Assembly (NCBI GenBank): GCA_022827625.1
Contig: JAJEIE010000012.1
Location: forward strand, 62,001-126,000
Source: Candidatus Poribacteria bacterium
GTDB lineage: Bacteria > Poribacteria > WGA-4E > WGA-3G
Direction: 5' to 3'
Length of the DNA stretch: 64,000 bases
Shown piece after piece: positions 53,213 to 61,101 of this stretch. Made by a program: the position numbers and the translations under genes. The notes beneath the pieces were generated by a model. That model saw only the letters and a program-made list of their open reading frames with translations. It had not been told where the DNA came from and made no database searches. Position 1 is the stretch's first letter. The number at the start of each line of letters is the position of its first letter.

Positions 53213-54400
53213 ATGCAAGGTGATGATGTTAAGTTAATCCAGCGCATACTTGCAGGTGATGAAAACGCCTTTGAGAGTCTCGTTCAAAAGTATCAACGGC
53301 AGGTCCACACCCACGCATTGCGGAAAATCGGGGATTTTCAGATCGCAGAGGATATTACACAGGAGACTTTCCTGCGAGTCTATCAGAAACTTGACACGCT
53401 CAACAATCCGGCACAGTTTTCAAAGTGGTTATATGCGATTGTAAATCACCTTTGCATTGCATGGTTCCGAAAAAACCGGTTACAAATCAGGTCGCTACAA
53501 GAGATCCACATCTCGGCAACAGCCGAAGAGACGTATTCTCGGTATATCGCAACGGAACACGCCAAAGCAATGGTTGAATCGCAACGTGATCTCGTCAAAA
53601 AACTGCTGACGACGCTAAAGGAGGACGACCGCGAGGTCATCACGCTCCACTATTTTGAAGAGATGACCTCTTCAGAAATAGGCGAGACCTTAGGGGTCCC
53701 AGAAAATACCATTAAGAGTCGGATCCGTCGGGCAAGGCAACGATTAAGGAAGTATGCATTTATGATCCGAGAAGCACTCGAGATTACAACCGAAGGGGAA
53801 CATTACACCCAAAACCGATTGGAAGGAGAAACTACCATGACAAAGGAAGTAAGAGCCGAATCCAAACTTAGGGCAAGTCTTGAAGAAATGCAGTGTCAGA
53901 TTGCTGATTTGCAGGAGCAACTTCAGGTTATCGCAGATGAATCGGATGCCTTTCTTAATGCCGAGAAACGGGAAGCGGTATCAACATTATGTCGGCTCCC
54001 TCAGAATGCTGAAAGCCCAATCGCGTGGAGTTACGGGGGCAGCTATCGTCCGTCTACTGGAAAGACATCAAAACGTTTTTCATTATGGACAACTAATATT
54101 GACGATTTCATATCTCAAGCCCCGGATGCCGCGATTGTGAATCTTGCGAAACTTTTCACGAACCCGACTGTAGTTGCTGTTTTAAGACAACTGGTCGGTG
54201 GCAAGAAATCGGTTGCAGATTTGGCGGACGGATGCAGTATATCAGAAAGCGAAATGGAGGAGACTGTGACGTTGTTAATCGATGCAACGTTGGTGAAACA
54301 GACGGAAGACAATTGCATTGAACCCATAAACGATGCGGTCTTCTATTTCCTGAACTTCGTGGGCATGACAAGGGTCCATCTGAATCCAAAAGACCACTAA
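53213..54400 (+). CDS. ECF sigma factor with C-terminal winged-helix-like domain (copy 2)
   Basis: A 395-residue paralogue of 51078-52280. Sigma2: LVQKYQRQVHTHALRKIGDFQIAEDITQETFLRVYQKL; sigma4: REVITLHYFEEMTSSEIGETLGVPENTIKSRIRRAR. The C-terminal domain starts at ATG 53837 (residue 209) behind AAGGAG and has SPIAWSYGGSYRPS, NIDDFISQAPDAAIVNLAKLFTNPTVVAVLRQLVGGKKSVADLA, VTLLIDATLV, and NFVGMTRVHL. I start at ATG 53213, the position matching copy 1, after GGAGAGG; a TTG one codon earlier is also in frame. Promoter element conserved with copy 1. Confidence 0.85.
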   Translation: MQGDDVKLIQRILAGDENAFESLVQKYQRQVHTHALRKIGDFQIAEDITQETFLRVYQKLDTLNNPAQFSKWLYAIVNHLCIAWFRKNRLQIRSLQEIHISATAEETYSRYIATEHAKAMVESQRDLVKKLLTTLKEDDREVITLHYFEEMTSSEIGETLGVPENTIKSRIRRARQRLRKYAFMIREALEITTEGEHYTQNRLEGETTMTKEVRAESKLRASLEEMQCQIADLQEQLQVIADESDAFLNAEKREAVSTLCRLPQNAESPIAWSYGGSYRPSTGKTSKRFSLWTTNIDDFISQAPDAAIVNLAKLFTNPTVVAVLRQLVGGKKSVADLADGCSISESEMEETVTLLIDATLVKQTEDNCIEPINDAVFYFLNFVGMTRVHLNPKDH

Positions 54401-54417
54401 CCCAACAATACCCATCT

Positions 54418-54467
54418 CGCTGGTGAGGTTCCCTTAAAAATTGGTAGGCGAGGTTTGCCACCTCGCC
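54418..54467. repeat. Family A palindromes, copy 3
   Basis: GCTGGTGAGGTT (54418-54430) followed by a compact GGCGAGGTTTGCCACCTCGCC hairpin (54447-54467). Just after the stop of sigma gene 2, so it may serve as terminator. Confidence 0.68.
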
Positions 54468-54802
54468 GATCTCTTTTATAGTCTATTATTATGTGAGTTC
54501 GATCTTGGGTTCTGCCGACGTAGTGTAGAACAAACTGTTAATTTGTGCAGTGATAAGTGAACCCAAGAAATCGCAAACTAACAGTTTGCGGTACAAGTAC
54601 TTTTTACCAAATCCAGATTATTTGTAAAATCTACCACGGTTTTCACAAGGATTGAATGGCTAACCTTACGACTTGACTTTGCTGGCTGAACCTGCTATTA
54701 TTTTAATAAACGATTGTGGCAACATGCGATTCAAGCGATTTTCAATTCGCTCCGCAATACCGTTTATTATTTAATATAAAACTCTCAACGCTCAAGGTAA
54801 CC
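54468..54802. repeat. Intergenic stretch with family D palindrome; no gene seen
   Basis: CGCAAACTAACAGTTTGCG (54572-54590), also at 48970-48990. CTTGGGTTC (54506) and GAACCCAAG (54559) form a wider inverted pair. Otherwise AT-rich. Confidence 0.5.
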
Positions 54803-55576
54803 ATGCCAATACCCAACTTCCCCAACAAACACAAATCACGTCCCTTAGTTACGCCGCAACAGCACGTCGCCTACTTCCAGCAACAAGGCTTCATTCCCGA
54901 TTTCCCGATCCCCGAAAGTGTTATTTTCTGCTATGAAGGGAATTTGCTTGAGCGTATTACCAAGGTTGAAAGTGCAGAGCAAGTTCACGGGGTAGGTGGT
55001 GGCTTCTACTTACTGACCGAAACCGACAATCGCATAGCCGTTAGCGGCAATAACGGTATTGGTGCACCCGGTGTTTCAATGCTTCTCGAAATTTACATAG
55101 AACTGGGGGTCAAGCGATTTATTAACGTCGGGATTGCGGGTGGACTACAAAAAACCTCTCATATTGGCGATGTCGTTATTTGTACCAGTGCTATCCGCGA
55201 TGAAGGCGTTTCATACCACTATCTGGAAGACCCTTCAGCACCCGCACTGCCGTCCGAAAACTTGACAGATGCCTTTAGACAGACACTTGAACATGAGGGT
55301 ATACATTACACACAAGGACCAACATGGACGATTGATGCCTTCTTTCGCGAAACAGTTGGAGAAATTCAGCATTATCAACAGGAAGGGGTTGTTACGGTTG
55401 AAATGGAAGCCGCCGCGCTATTTGCCATTAGTACATTGCGTGGTGTAGACATGGCATCAGGGTTCGTTATTAGCGACTTGATAGGCGAATTAGTATGGCA
55501 TCCACAAATACTCGCCCAAGAAACACACGAGAGTCTATTTCGTTTGTATCAAGCAGCGCGAGCAACTTTACAATAG
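54803..55576 (+). CDS. Nucleoside phosphorylase (PNP/UDP family)
   Basis: A 257-residue member of the PNP_UDP_1 family (purine nucleoside or uridine phosphorylase). GNNGIGAPGVSMLLEIYIELGVKRFINVGIAGGLQ and VVICTSAIRDEGVSYHYL are the phosphate and nucleoside sites; VEMEAAALFAISTLRG is the signature base-contact segment. It splits nucleosides with phosphate, releasing base and sugar-1-phosphate. I start at ATG 54803 (MPIPNFP); the frame is open 29 codons further upstream but lacks a binding site. Base preference cannot be set. Confidence 0.82.
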   Translation: MPIPNFPNKHKSRPLVTPQQHVAYFQQQGFIPDFPIPESVIFCYEGNLLERITKVESAEQVHGVGGGFYLLTETDNRIAVSGNNGIGAPGVSMLLEIYIELGVKRFINVGIAGGLQKTSHIGDVVICTSAIRDEGVSYHYLEDPSAPALPSENLTDAFRQTLEHEGIHYTQGPTWTIDAFFRETVGEIQHYQQEGVVTVEMEAAALFAISTLRGVDMASGFVISDLIGELVWHPQILAQETHESLFRLYQAARATLQ

Positions 55577-55624
55577 CGCGCCTGCCGAAATCTTAAGCTC
55601 TATAATTACCTTTACATGTTAGAG

Positions 55625-55650
55625 TTGGCGAGGTTCGGAAACCTCGCCAG
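55625..55650. repeat. Family A palindrome, copy 4
   Basis: TTGGCGAGGTTCGGAAACCTCGCCAG, a compact hairpin between the phosphorylase and dioxygenase genes. With copies at 54447, 61040 and 63277 it is dense in this end of the window. Confidence 0.75.
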
Positions 55651-55729
55651 CGGAGAGGGAAACTTCTAAGTCCGGTATGCTCGCATATTTTAGGACTTTA
55701 CTATAAACAATAAGACTAAAGGAAACCCA

Positions 55730-56563
55730 ATGGGAATACTCACACAAGCACACCGCGACCATTTCGATGAATACGGCTATATGGTCATCGAAAATGCCGT
55801 CCCTATCGAACTTTGTGATGCAGTCGTCAAGGCGATTTTTGCGTTCTTGGAGATGGATCCTTCAGACCCAAATGACTGGTATCGCGCCCCTCATAAACCC
55901 GGCGCAGGTATGGTCGAGATGTACCAACACCAAACCATGTGGAACGTCTACCAACACCCACCGATCCATCAGACCTATACCGAGGTATACGGCACCCACC
56001 GTATTTGGGTTCACCCCGACCGCGTCAACATGAAACCGCCAAAGCATCCCGACTATCCAGAATGGGACCATAAGGGTATGTACCACTGGGATGCCGACAC
56101 CTCAAAACTGCCCGTTAGGTTCCACACACAAGGGGTTCTGTTCCTAAGGGATACGACTGAAAATCAGGGGTCGTTCGTTTGCTGGCCCGGGGCGCACAAG
56201 TCGCTGATTGACGAGGAAAACCCGTGGGTGCCAGAACTTACGCCGGAAATATATAGGGAGAAATTCATACAGGTACCAGCGAAGGCGGGTTCATTGCTGA
56301 TATGGCATGTCGCACTTCCACACGGCAACGGTCGTAACACTTCCGACAAACCGCGATTAGCACAATACATGAACTTCCACCCCGTTCCCGATCCGATGGA
56401 TGAAGAACGGCGCCAAGAACGCATCACACTGTGGCGGGAACGCCGAGCATTGGGACGGGGTCCCTATCCGGGGGATCCGCGGGGTTGGGAAGCGAAAAAC
56501 TATGGGCCCGCGGAACTCACACCCTTGGGACGAAAACTCTTGGGACTCGATCTGTGGGATTAG
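55730..56563 (+). CDS. Phytanoyl-CoA dioxygenase-family Fe(II)/2-oxoglutarate oxygenase
   Basis: A 277-residue PhyH-family enzyme. The Fe ligands are probably HWDAD (H-x-D near residue 122) and the distal histidine in LPHGNGRN (~200), with FWRPG-like R after it (DKPRLAQYMNF). VLFLRDTTENQGSFVCWPGAHKS is typical of the family. It hydroxylates an unknown small molecule. ATG after AAAGGAAACCCA. It converges on the LamG gene with a 4-base overlap. Confidence 0.85.
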   Translation: MGILTQAHRDHFDEYGYMVIENAVPIELCDAVVKAIFAFLEMDPSDPNDWYRAPHKPGAGMVEMYQHQTMWNVYQHPPIHQTYTEVYGTHRIWVHPDRVNMKPPKHPDYPEWDHKGMYHWDADTSKLPVRFHTQGVLFLRDTTENQGSFVCWPGAHKSLIDEENPWVPELTPEIYREKFIQVPAKAGSLLIWHVALPHGNGRNTSDKPRLAQYMNFHPVPDPMDEERRQERITLWRERRALGRGPYPGDPRGWEAKNYGPAELTPLGRKLLGLDLWD

Positions 56564-57360
56564 TATTTCTTAATCATCCCCCAACTCGTTGCTAATTTCC
56601 CTTGTGGGTCTACTCCGAGTGCCGCTTGCAATCCGTTGTCCATGATTGCTTTAATTTGATCTTCACTCAGATCCACGTTAAAGATAGCAACTTCATCGAA
56701 AAGACCGAACATAAATTGGTGGTGCGCCAGAAAGTCCCCCATATTCACTTCCTGGTCCTTAGCATTCGTGTCCATCGCCTGATCGTTGCCTTCCTTGGAT
56801 TGAAGTTCACCATCAACATAGAGATCGTGGTCTTTCACAGCGTCTGAGCCTTTCGGAAAGACGACCGCCATGTGATGCCACTCTTCATCACAAACGTTAT
56901 CAGCCCCGAAATTTTGTCCGCCCGCAACCTCAATCCTCAAGTTGCACTCCGCGCCCCGGAGATGAGCCCGGACGTAGTACTTTTCTCCCGTCAGATTGGG
57001 GCCCCACTTCACCCACGAATGCTCTCGCGTGTCTCCGGCTTTAAACCAAAAGACCGTGGTTCGGGGATCCGTGCCACCAATTCCAGCGTAGCCGGTAACG
57101 ACCAGATTGTCGTCGTTGCCATCGTAATCCAGACACGTTCCGAACACACCTTCGACGTATTTCGCCCCAGAGATGTCGCCATCTCGACCGTTCTCGGAGA
57201 TGTCTTTGGCAACAGTGCCTTTTCCTTCATCAAAGAGGTAAGCAACTTCAACAGTTTTCGGATCAAGCACGGCAGAATAGCTGTTACTGACAACTAACAG
57301 TCCGAAAGTAATGACAATTAACCCAATTAGGACAGACTCACTCCAACTTCTAACGCTCAT
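56560..57360 (-). CDS. Secreted LamG/concanavalin-like protein with TWG-x-IK-type tail
   Basis: A 266-residue exported protein. Signal peptide VLIGLIVITFGLLVVSNSYSA, then a LamG-like jelly roll: VAYLFDEGKGTVAKDISENGRDGDISGAKYVEGVFG, TTVFWFKAGDTREHSWVKWG, WHHMAVVFPKG, LYVDGELQ, FGLFDEVAIFNVDLSEDQI. It ends GVDPQGKLATSWGMIKKY, the tail shared with the two CBM9-like proteins. GGAGG precedes ATG 57360. It probably binds a glycan or protein at the cell surface. Confidence 0.82.
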   Translation of the reverse strand: MSVRSWSESVLIGLIVITFGLLVVSNSYSAVLDPKTVEVAYLFDEGKGTVAKDISENGRDGDISGAKYVEGVFGTCLDYDGNDDNLVVTGYAGIGGTDPRTTVFWFKAGDTREHSWVKWGPNLTGEKYYVRAHLRGAECNLRIEVAGGQNFGADNVCDEEWHHMAVVFPKGSDAVKDHDLYVDGELQSKEGNDQAMDTNAKDQEVNMGDFLAHHQFMFGLFDEVAIFNVDLSEDQIKAIMDNGLQAALGVDPQGKLATSWGMIKKY

Positions 57361-57665
57361 CTCTATTTGCCTCCTGTGTCAAAAATATCGCTAAATTTCC
57401 AATCCCGCACCCTGTATTCTGATGTAGGGGTGGGGTGTCAAAACTTTTATATAAAATGAATTATAGCAAAACCTTTAAAAATGAAAAAGAAAAAAGAGGA
57501 CAATAGCCTTAAAAGCTGCAGGCAATCCTTCGTGCATCACATCTCAGATTTCCTGAATGCTGCGAAAAGCAGTGGATTTCGCCTTAAGACGTTCAAGGAA
57601 TAGTGGCGCGAAACAGATCAAAACAAGCCGCCAAGACTTGTATCTTTTATGTTTGAAAAATAAAT
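57361..57665. other. Intergenic stretch, no gene seen
   Basis: AT-rich sequence between the divergent LamG and FG-GAP genes. CTTGTATCTTTTATGTTTG near 57640 and the following bases are repeated before the TetR gene (60275 on), so the promoter block was duplicated. Confidence 0.5.
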
Positions 57666-57812
57666 TTGACAAACAGAAAAACATCTGATATAATTAACAG
57701 TGTTAAGTTAAATGACTACGTAAAGCAAGGGTAAAACAAATCCTTTGACGAAGGTCGCTTATATTTTTCCTTATCTGTTAACGTCGTTAAGTTATTTATC
57801 TATGTTAACATA
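57666..57812 (+). promoter_or_regulatory. Strong promoter and palindromic operators before the FG-GAP gene
   Basis: TTGACA (57666-57671), 17 bases, TATAAT (57689-57694): a full consensus. TTAACAGTGTTAA (57694-57706) is a perfect palindrome overlapping the -10 end. TTAACGTCGTTAA (57778-57790) and the perfect TATGTTAACATA (57801-57812) follow. A related promoter precedes the TetR gene, so these are likely TetR operators. Confidence 0.65.
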
Positions 57813-57833
57813 AATCCTGAAAGGAGAATAACA

Positions 57834-59564
57834 GTGAAAACGCAAACTTTATCCCATAAACGCTTTTTTTCCATAAAACAAAAACTGGAAACTTGGAAGT
57901 TTGGATGGAAAATCTTTCCAGCCCTCCAGACTACTTTTCTTATTCTGGTTTTCGGCATCCTTTTGTCGGGGTGCTCAGATCTGTCAGGCGAAGCGGTTGA
58001 GCTCATGACACCTTCCACAGCGGAATTCACTTTCGATCGGTATGAGGTCGTTATTGGTCCCGCGAAACGTCAAACGGTTTTGACGGGATTTCTTTTTGAC
58101 GGTCCTATCGCGGAACTTGCCGTGGTACACATCGACGAAAATAACGACCACCGCTTGCGTCTCTACACATTCAGCGGCGATACTTGGGTGCCGACCCTCA
58201 ACGCAACGTTAGGACCCGAAGTAACTTTCGTTGACGTGGCGAACATCGACGGCCGTGACCGCTTGGTTACCTATGCGCGCGACCGCTTGAACTGGTTTGA
58301 TCCGAACTCCGGGATGGAACGCGCACTGGTAGGCGTTACTTCTAACTTCACGCCACCGCGCAGCGGCGAAATTCCCCATGTAGATATTACGCAGGACGTG
58401 AATGCCGACGGCCTCGACGACTTGGTCGTACCCGACGCCGACGGCTTCTGGGTATTCATTCAGAGGCGTGACGGCACGTTTGCTGAGAAAGTACAGATCG
58501 GGGCCCCTACCGAGATGGCGCGGATCCGTGGTGCCGATGGGTATCGATACGACCCTTGGTCTCAGAGTCGTGTCCACGAGATAGATTACGACAGAGATGG
58601 TCGCGTTGATCTGGCGTTCTGGAACGAGGATCACTTTGAGGTGCATCTTCAAAACGAGCGGGGCCTGTTCACATCAAATGCCAGGATCTTCATGACCGGT
58701 GTGACATTCGACGCAGACCGGCTCTCCTCGCTCATTACGGGAGACATGAAGGGGAAGGTACTACACGCGTTGACCGACCTGAACGGTGATGGTGTCGCTG
58801 ACCTGGTCATTTTCAAGCTGTCGGGTAGAGACCTCTCCAGCAAGCACTCCAGTTATGAGGTACATTTCGGCGCGCCGACATCCGATGGCGGTATCGTATT
58901 TGCACGGAGTGCTGACATTACGTTCCAGTCGAACGAGAGAATCCAACTGGGGATGGACCAGCACGACTTGGACCGCGATGGGCAGGCCGAACTGATGATT
59001 ACGACTATCAATCGCGAGTTCCTTAAGGGCAGCCTCTGGAAGCGTATCAAAGGGTTCATGGGTGATGATGTCTGGTTGGATATCGAGTTCTACCAAATGG
59101 AAGCAGGCGGCTCTCCCGATACACCCAACACGACGCGCAGCATCGCGTTGGACGGGGTGCCCAGCCATCGTGAACCGGGGTGGGTGCCACTGGATATCGT
59201 GCTGCGAGGGGCAACCCACGAAAGGCGAAAGACACAAAAGAGGTGGCCACGCGCGTTCAATACAACGCTGCGCATCGGGGATGTGACAGGCGACGGTCGT
59301 GCGGACCTGCTCCTCGGGGATCACCCACGAATCATGGTCGTCTTCGTTGGCGTACCGGGACCTGAACTGTTTGCTCAGCAGCCGCAGGAGGTGGCGGTCT
59401 CCCTTCCCAACGATGAGGAATATACCTGGTTGGTGGACCTCAATAAGGATGGGGTGCAGGATCTCCTCATGCATCACCCCTTCACGCTACGAGACGGCCA
59501 CGGGGCACGGCTACAACCTCTGGGAACTGAACCGCATCGGGTGGTCCTGTTGATTGCCCGGTAA
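57834..59564 (+). CDS. FG-GAP/VCBS-repeat lipoprotein
   Basis: A 576-residue exported lipoprotein. ALQTTFLILVFGILLSGCSD carries the lipobox after a long basic leader. VCBS/FG-GAP-type blades carry Asp-rich loops: DVNADGLDDLVVPDADGFW, DYDRDGRVDLAFW, DLNGDGVADLVIF, DLDRDGQAELMI, DVTGDGRADLLLG and DLNKDGVQDLLM. They probably bind calcium and fold as a propeller. The GTG start follows AAGGAG. It is followed by a barrel protein and the tetR gene, all on the plus strand. Confidence 0.8.
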   Translation: MKTQTLSHKRFFSIKQKLETWKFGWKIFPALQTTFLILVFGILLSGCSDLSGEAVELMTPSTAEFTFDRYEVVIGPAKRQTVLTGFLFDGPIAELAVVHIDENNDHRLRLYTFSGDTWVPTLNATLGPEVTFVDVANIDGRDRLVTYARDRLNWFDPNSGMERALVGVTSNFTPPRSGEIPHVDITQDVNADGLDDLVVPDADGFWVFIQRRDGTFAEKVQIGAPTEMARIRGADGYRYDPWSQSRVHEIDYDRDGRVDLAFWNEDHFEVHLQNERGLFTSNARIFMTGVTFDADRLSSLITGDMKGKVLHALTDLNGDGVADLVIFKLSGRDLSSKHSSYEVHFGAPTSDGGIVFARSADITFQSNERIQLGMDQHDLDRDGQAELMITTINREFLKGSLWKRIKGFMGDDVWLDIEFYQMEAGGSPDTPNTTRSIALDGVPSHREPGWVPLDIVLRGATHERRKTQKRWPRAFNTTLRIGDVTGDGRADLLLGDHPRIMVVFVGVPGPELFAQQPQEVAVSLPNDEEYTWLVDLNKDGVQDLLMHHPFTLRDGHGARLQPLGTEPHRVVLLIAR

Positions 59565-59617
59565 AAAATAGTAGGCACACAGTGTGTGCCGAAATATTAA
59601 AGAAAAAGGAGAAAATC

Positions 59618-60148
59618 ATGACACGCACAATGGTCTGTCTTATCTGCCTCTTTTTGGGGATAGCCTGCAGTCTCTCAGCTGAGGCGCAAGAAAACAATCT
59701 CGCTAAAAATTTCGGTATTGGACTCCAAGGAACGACCCAAGGCTTTGGGGGAGTCAGTTTCCGCTATACCGGATTGGCACCCGTATACCTCCAAACCGTT
59801 GGACGTTTTATTCTCGACAACGATCAAAACAGCGATCACATGTTAGGAGCGGGCGTTTCCTATGCGATCTTTGAACACCAAAGCCGATGGAACGTATCCC
59901 GACTCTACTTCACCTTAGAAGGCGGTTGGCGATATAAAACAGAGCGAGACCTATTTCAAGAAATTGCCAAATCTACAACATTAGCCGGTGGGCTCGCTTT
60001 TGGCGGAGAACTCGTATTTTCGCTTGGGGGCATCCCGCTCGGCTTGAACGTAGCAGTCGGTCAAGGATTCGGCAGGGAAGAAACTGACTCTCAGTCTAAG
60101 GGGCTCGCGGGTGTTTACGTAGGAATGGGCATACACGCCTATTTTTAA
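59618..60148 (+). CDS. Small outer-membrane barrel-like protein
   Basis: A 176-residue exported protein: signal peptide CLICLFLGIACSLSAEAQEN, then alternating strands with many Gly and aromatic residues (FGIGLQGTTQGFGGVSFRY, LYFTLEGGWRYKTE), ending in Phe (MGIHAYF). The size fits an 8-strand barrel. No family recognised. ATG 59618 follows AGGAG. It may be the envelope partner of the preceding lipoprotein. Confidence 0.7.
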   Translation: MTRTMVCLICLFLGIACSLSAEAQENNLAKNFGIGLQGTTQGFGGVSFRYTGLAPVYLQTVGRFILDNDQNSDHMLGAGVSYAIFEHQSRWNVSRLYFTLEGGWRYKTERDLFQEIAKSTTLAGGLAFGGELVFSLGGIPLGLNVAVGQGFGREETDSQSKGLAGVYVGMGIHAYF

Positions 60149-60300
60149 CGCGAGTTCAGCAGCACGGTTTCTCAAAAACGGCGGCTTGTGGGACCCCAGT
60201 TTCCGTTACTGGAGTCCCTTCCCGCTCCTGTTTTGCCTCCTCTTGCTAACAGATGAAAACAAACTCCCAAGACTTGTGTCTTTTATGTTTGAAAAATAAA

Positions 60301-60329
60301 TTGACAAAAAGAAACACATCTGATATTAA
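60301..60329 (+). promoter_or_regulatory. Promoter of the TetR gene
   Basis: TTGACA (60301-60306), 17 bases, TATTAA (60324-60329); next come ATACTGTTAAGTTAAATAC, matching CAGTGTTAAGTTAAATGAC in the 57.7-kb promoter. This points to shared control by the TetR protein. Confidence 0.6.
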
Positions 60330-60375
60330 TATGAATACTGTTAAGTTAAATACCTTTGTAAATAAAGGCAAAGCA

Positions 60376-60981
60376 ATGGGTACCAAAGAACGGAGAGCCA
60401 GGGAAAAAGAACAATTGCGGCAGCAAATTCTTTCTGCAGCGCGAGAGCTCTTTGTCAATGAAGGCTATGAGAACGTCTCCATGCGAAAGATTGCCAACAA
60501 GATAGAATACTCACCCACAACGATCTATCTCTATTTCAAAGACAAGGCGGACCTCTTAGATTCCGTTTGTCAGGAAACACTTCTGAACCTATTGAACACA
60601 CTTGAGGAACTAAAAGAGGATACAAGCGACCCAGTTGAAACCCTGAGAAAAAGTGGAAAAATCTACGTCGAATTCGGTTTAAAATATCCGCAAGATTACA
60701 AACTGACGTTCGTTATTCGTCCACAGTTCCAAGAAGGTTTAGGTCTGCAAGAGGGATCAATTGGCGAAAAAGTGTTTAATTATTTACGTGTGATGGTTTC
60801 TGAGTGTATTAAACAGAAGATATTCCGACAGGTCGATGTTGAAACTACTGGTCAAGTGATGTGGTCAGCGGTTCACGGTGTTACGCTGCTCCTCATTGAT
60901 TTCCCCGATTTTCCTTGGACGGAGAAAGACACATTGATTGATACGGTAATTGACACAACGATTAAGGGTCTGCAGGCATAG
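60376..60981 (+). CDS. TetR/AcrR-family repressor with WHG-type C-terminal domain
   Basis: A 201-residue regulator. TetR helix-turn-helix at residues ~15-60 (ILSAARELFVNEGYENVSMRKIANKIEYSPTTIYLYFKDKADLL). The C-terminal half ends with VMWSAVHGVTLLLIDFP, typical of the WHG ligand-binding domain. I start at ATG 60376 (MGTKERR) because the earlier frame runs through the promoter. It likely represses its own gene and the 57834-60148 cluster through GTTAA palindromes. Ligand unknown. Confidence 0.9.
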   Translation: MGTKERRAREKEQLRQQILSAARELFVNEGYENVSMRKIANKIEYSPTTIYLYFKDKADLLDSVCQETLLNLLNTLEELKEDTSDPVETLRKSGKIYVEFGLKYPQDYKLTFVIRPQFQEGLGLQEGSIGEKVFNYLRVMVSECIKQKIFRQVDVETTGQVMWSAVHGVTLLLIDFPDFPWTEKDTLIDTVIDTTIKGLQA

Positions 60982-61039
60982 AATTTAAAACGATTTGGCG
61001 CAGATTGCCTCTATTTTTTACCTTTCACGCTATTCACCG

Positions 61040-61064
61040 CTGGCGAGACTTCCAAATCTCGCCA
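61040..61064. repeat. Family A-related palindrome, copy 5
   Basis: CTGGCGAGA-CTTCCAAA-TCTCGCCAG, a perfect 9-base stem with the family A layout but GAGACTT in place of GAGGTT, a compensated change that keeps pairing. It lies between convergent genes. Confidence 0.7.
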
Positions 61065-61101
61065 GTCTTGCCTAATTGACCTGTACGGGCTTTACACGCG
61101 T

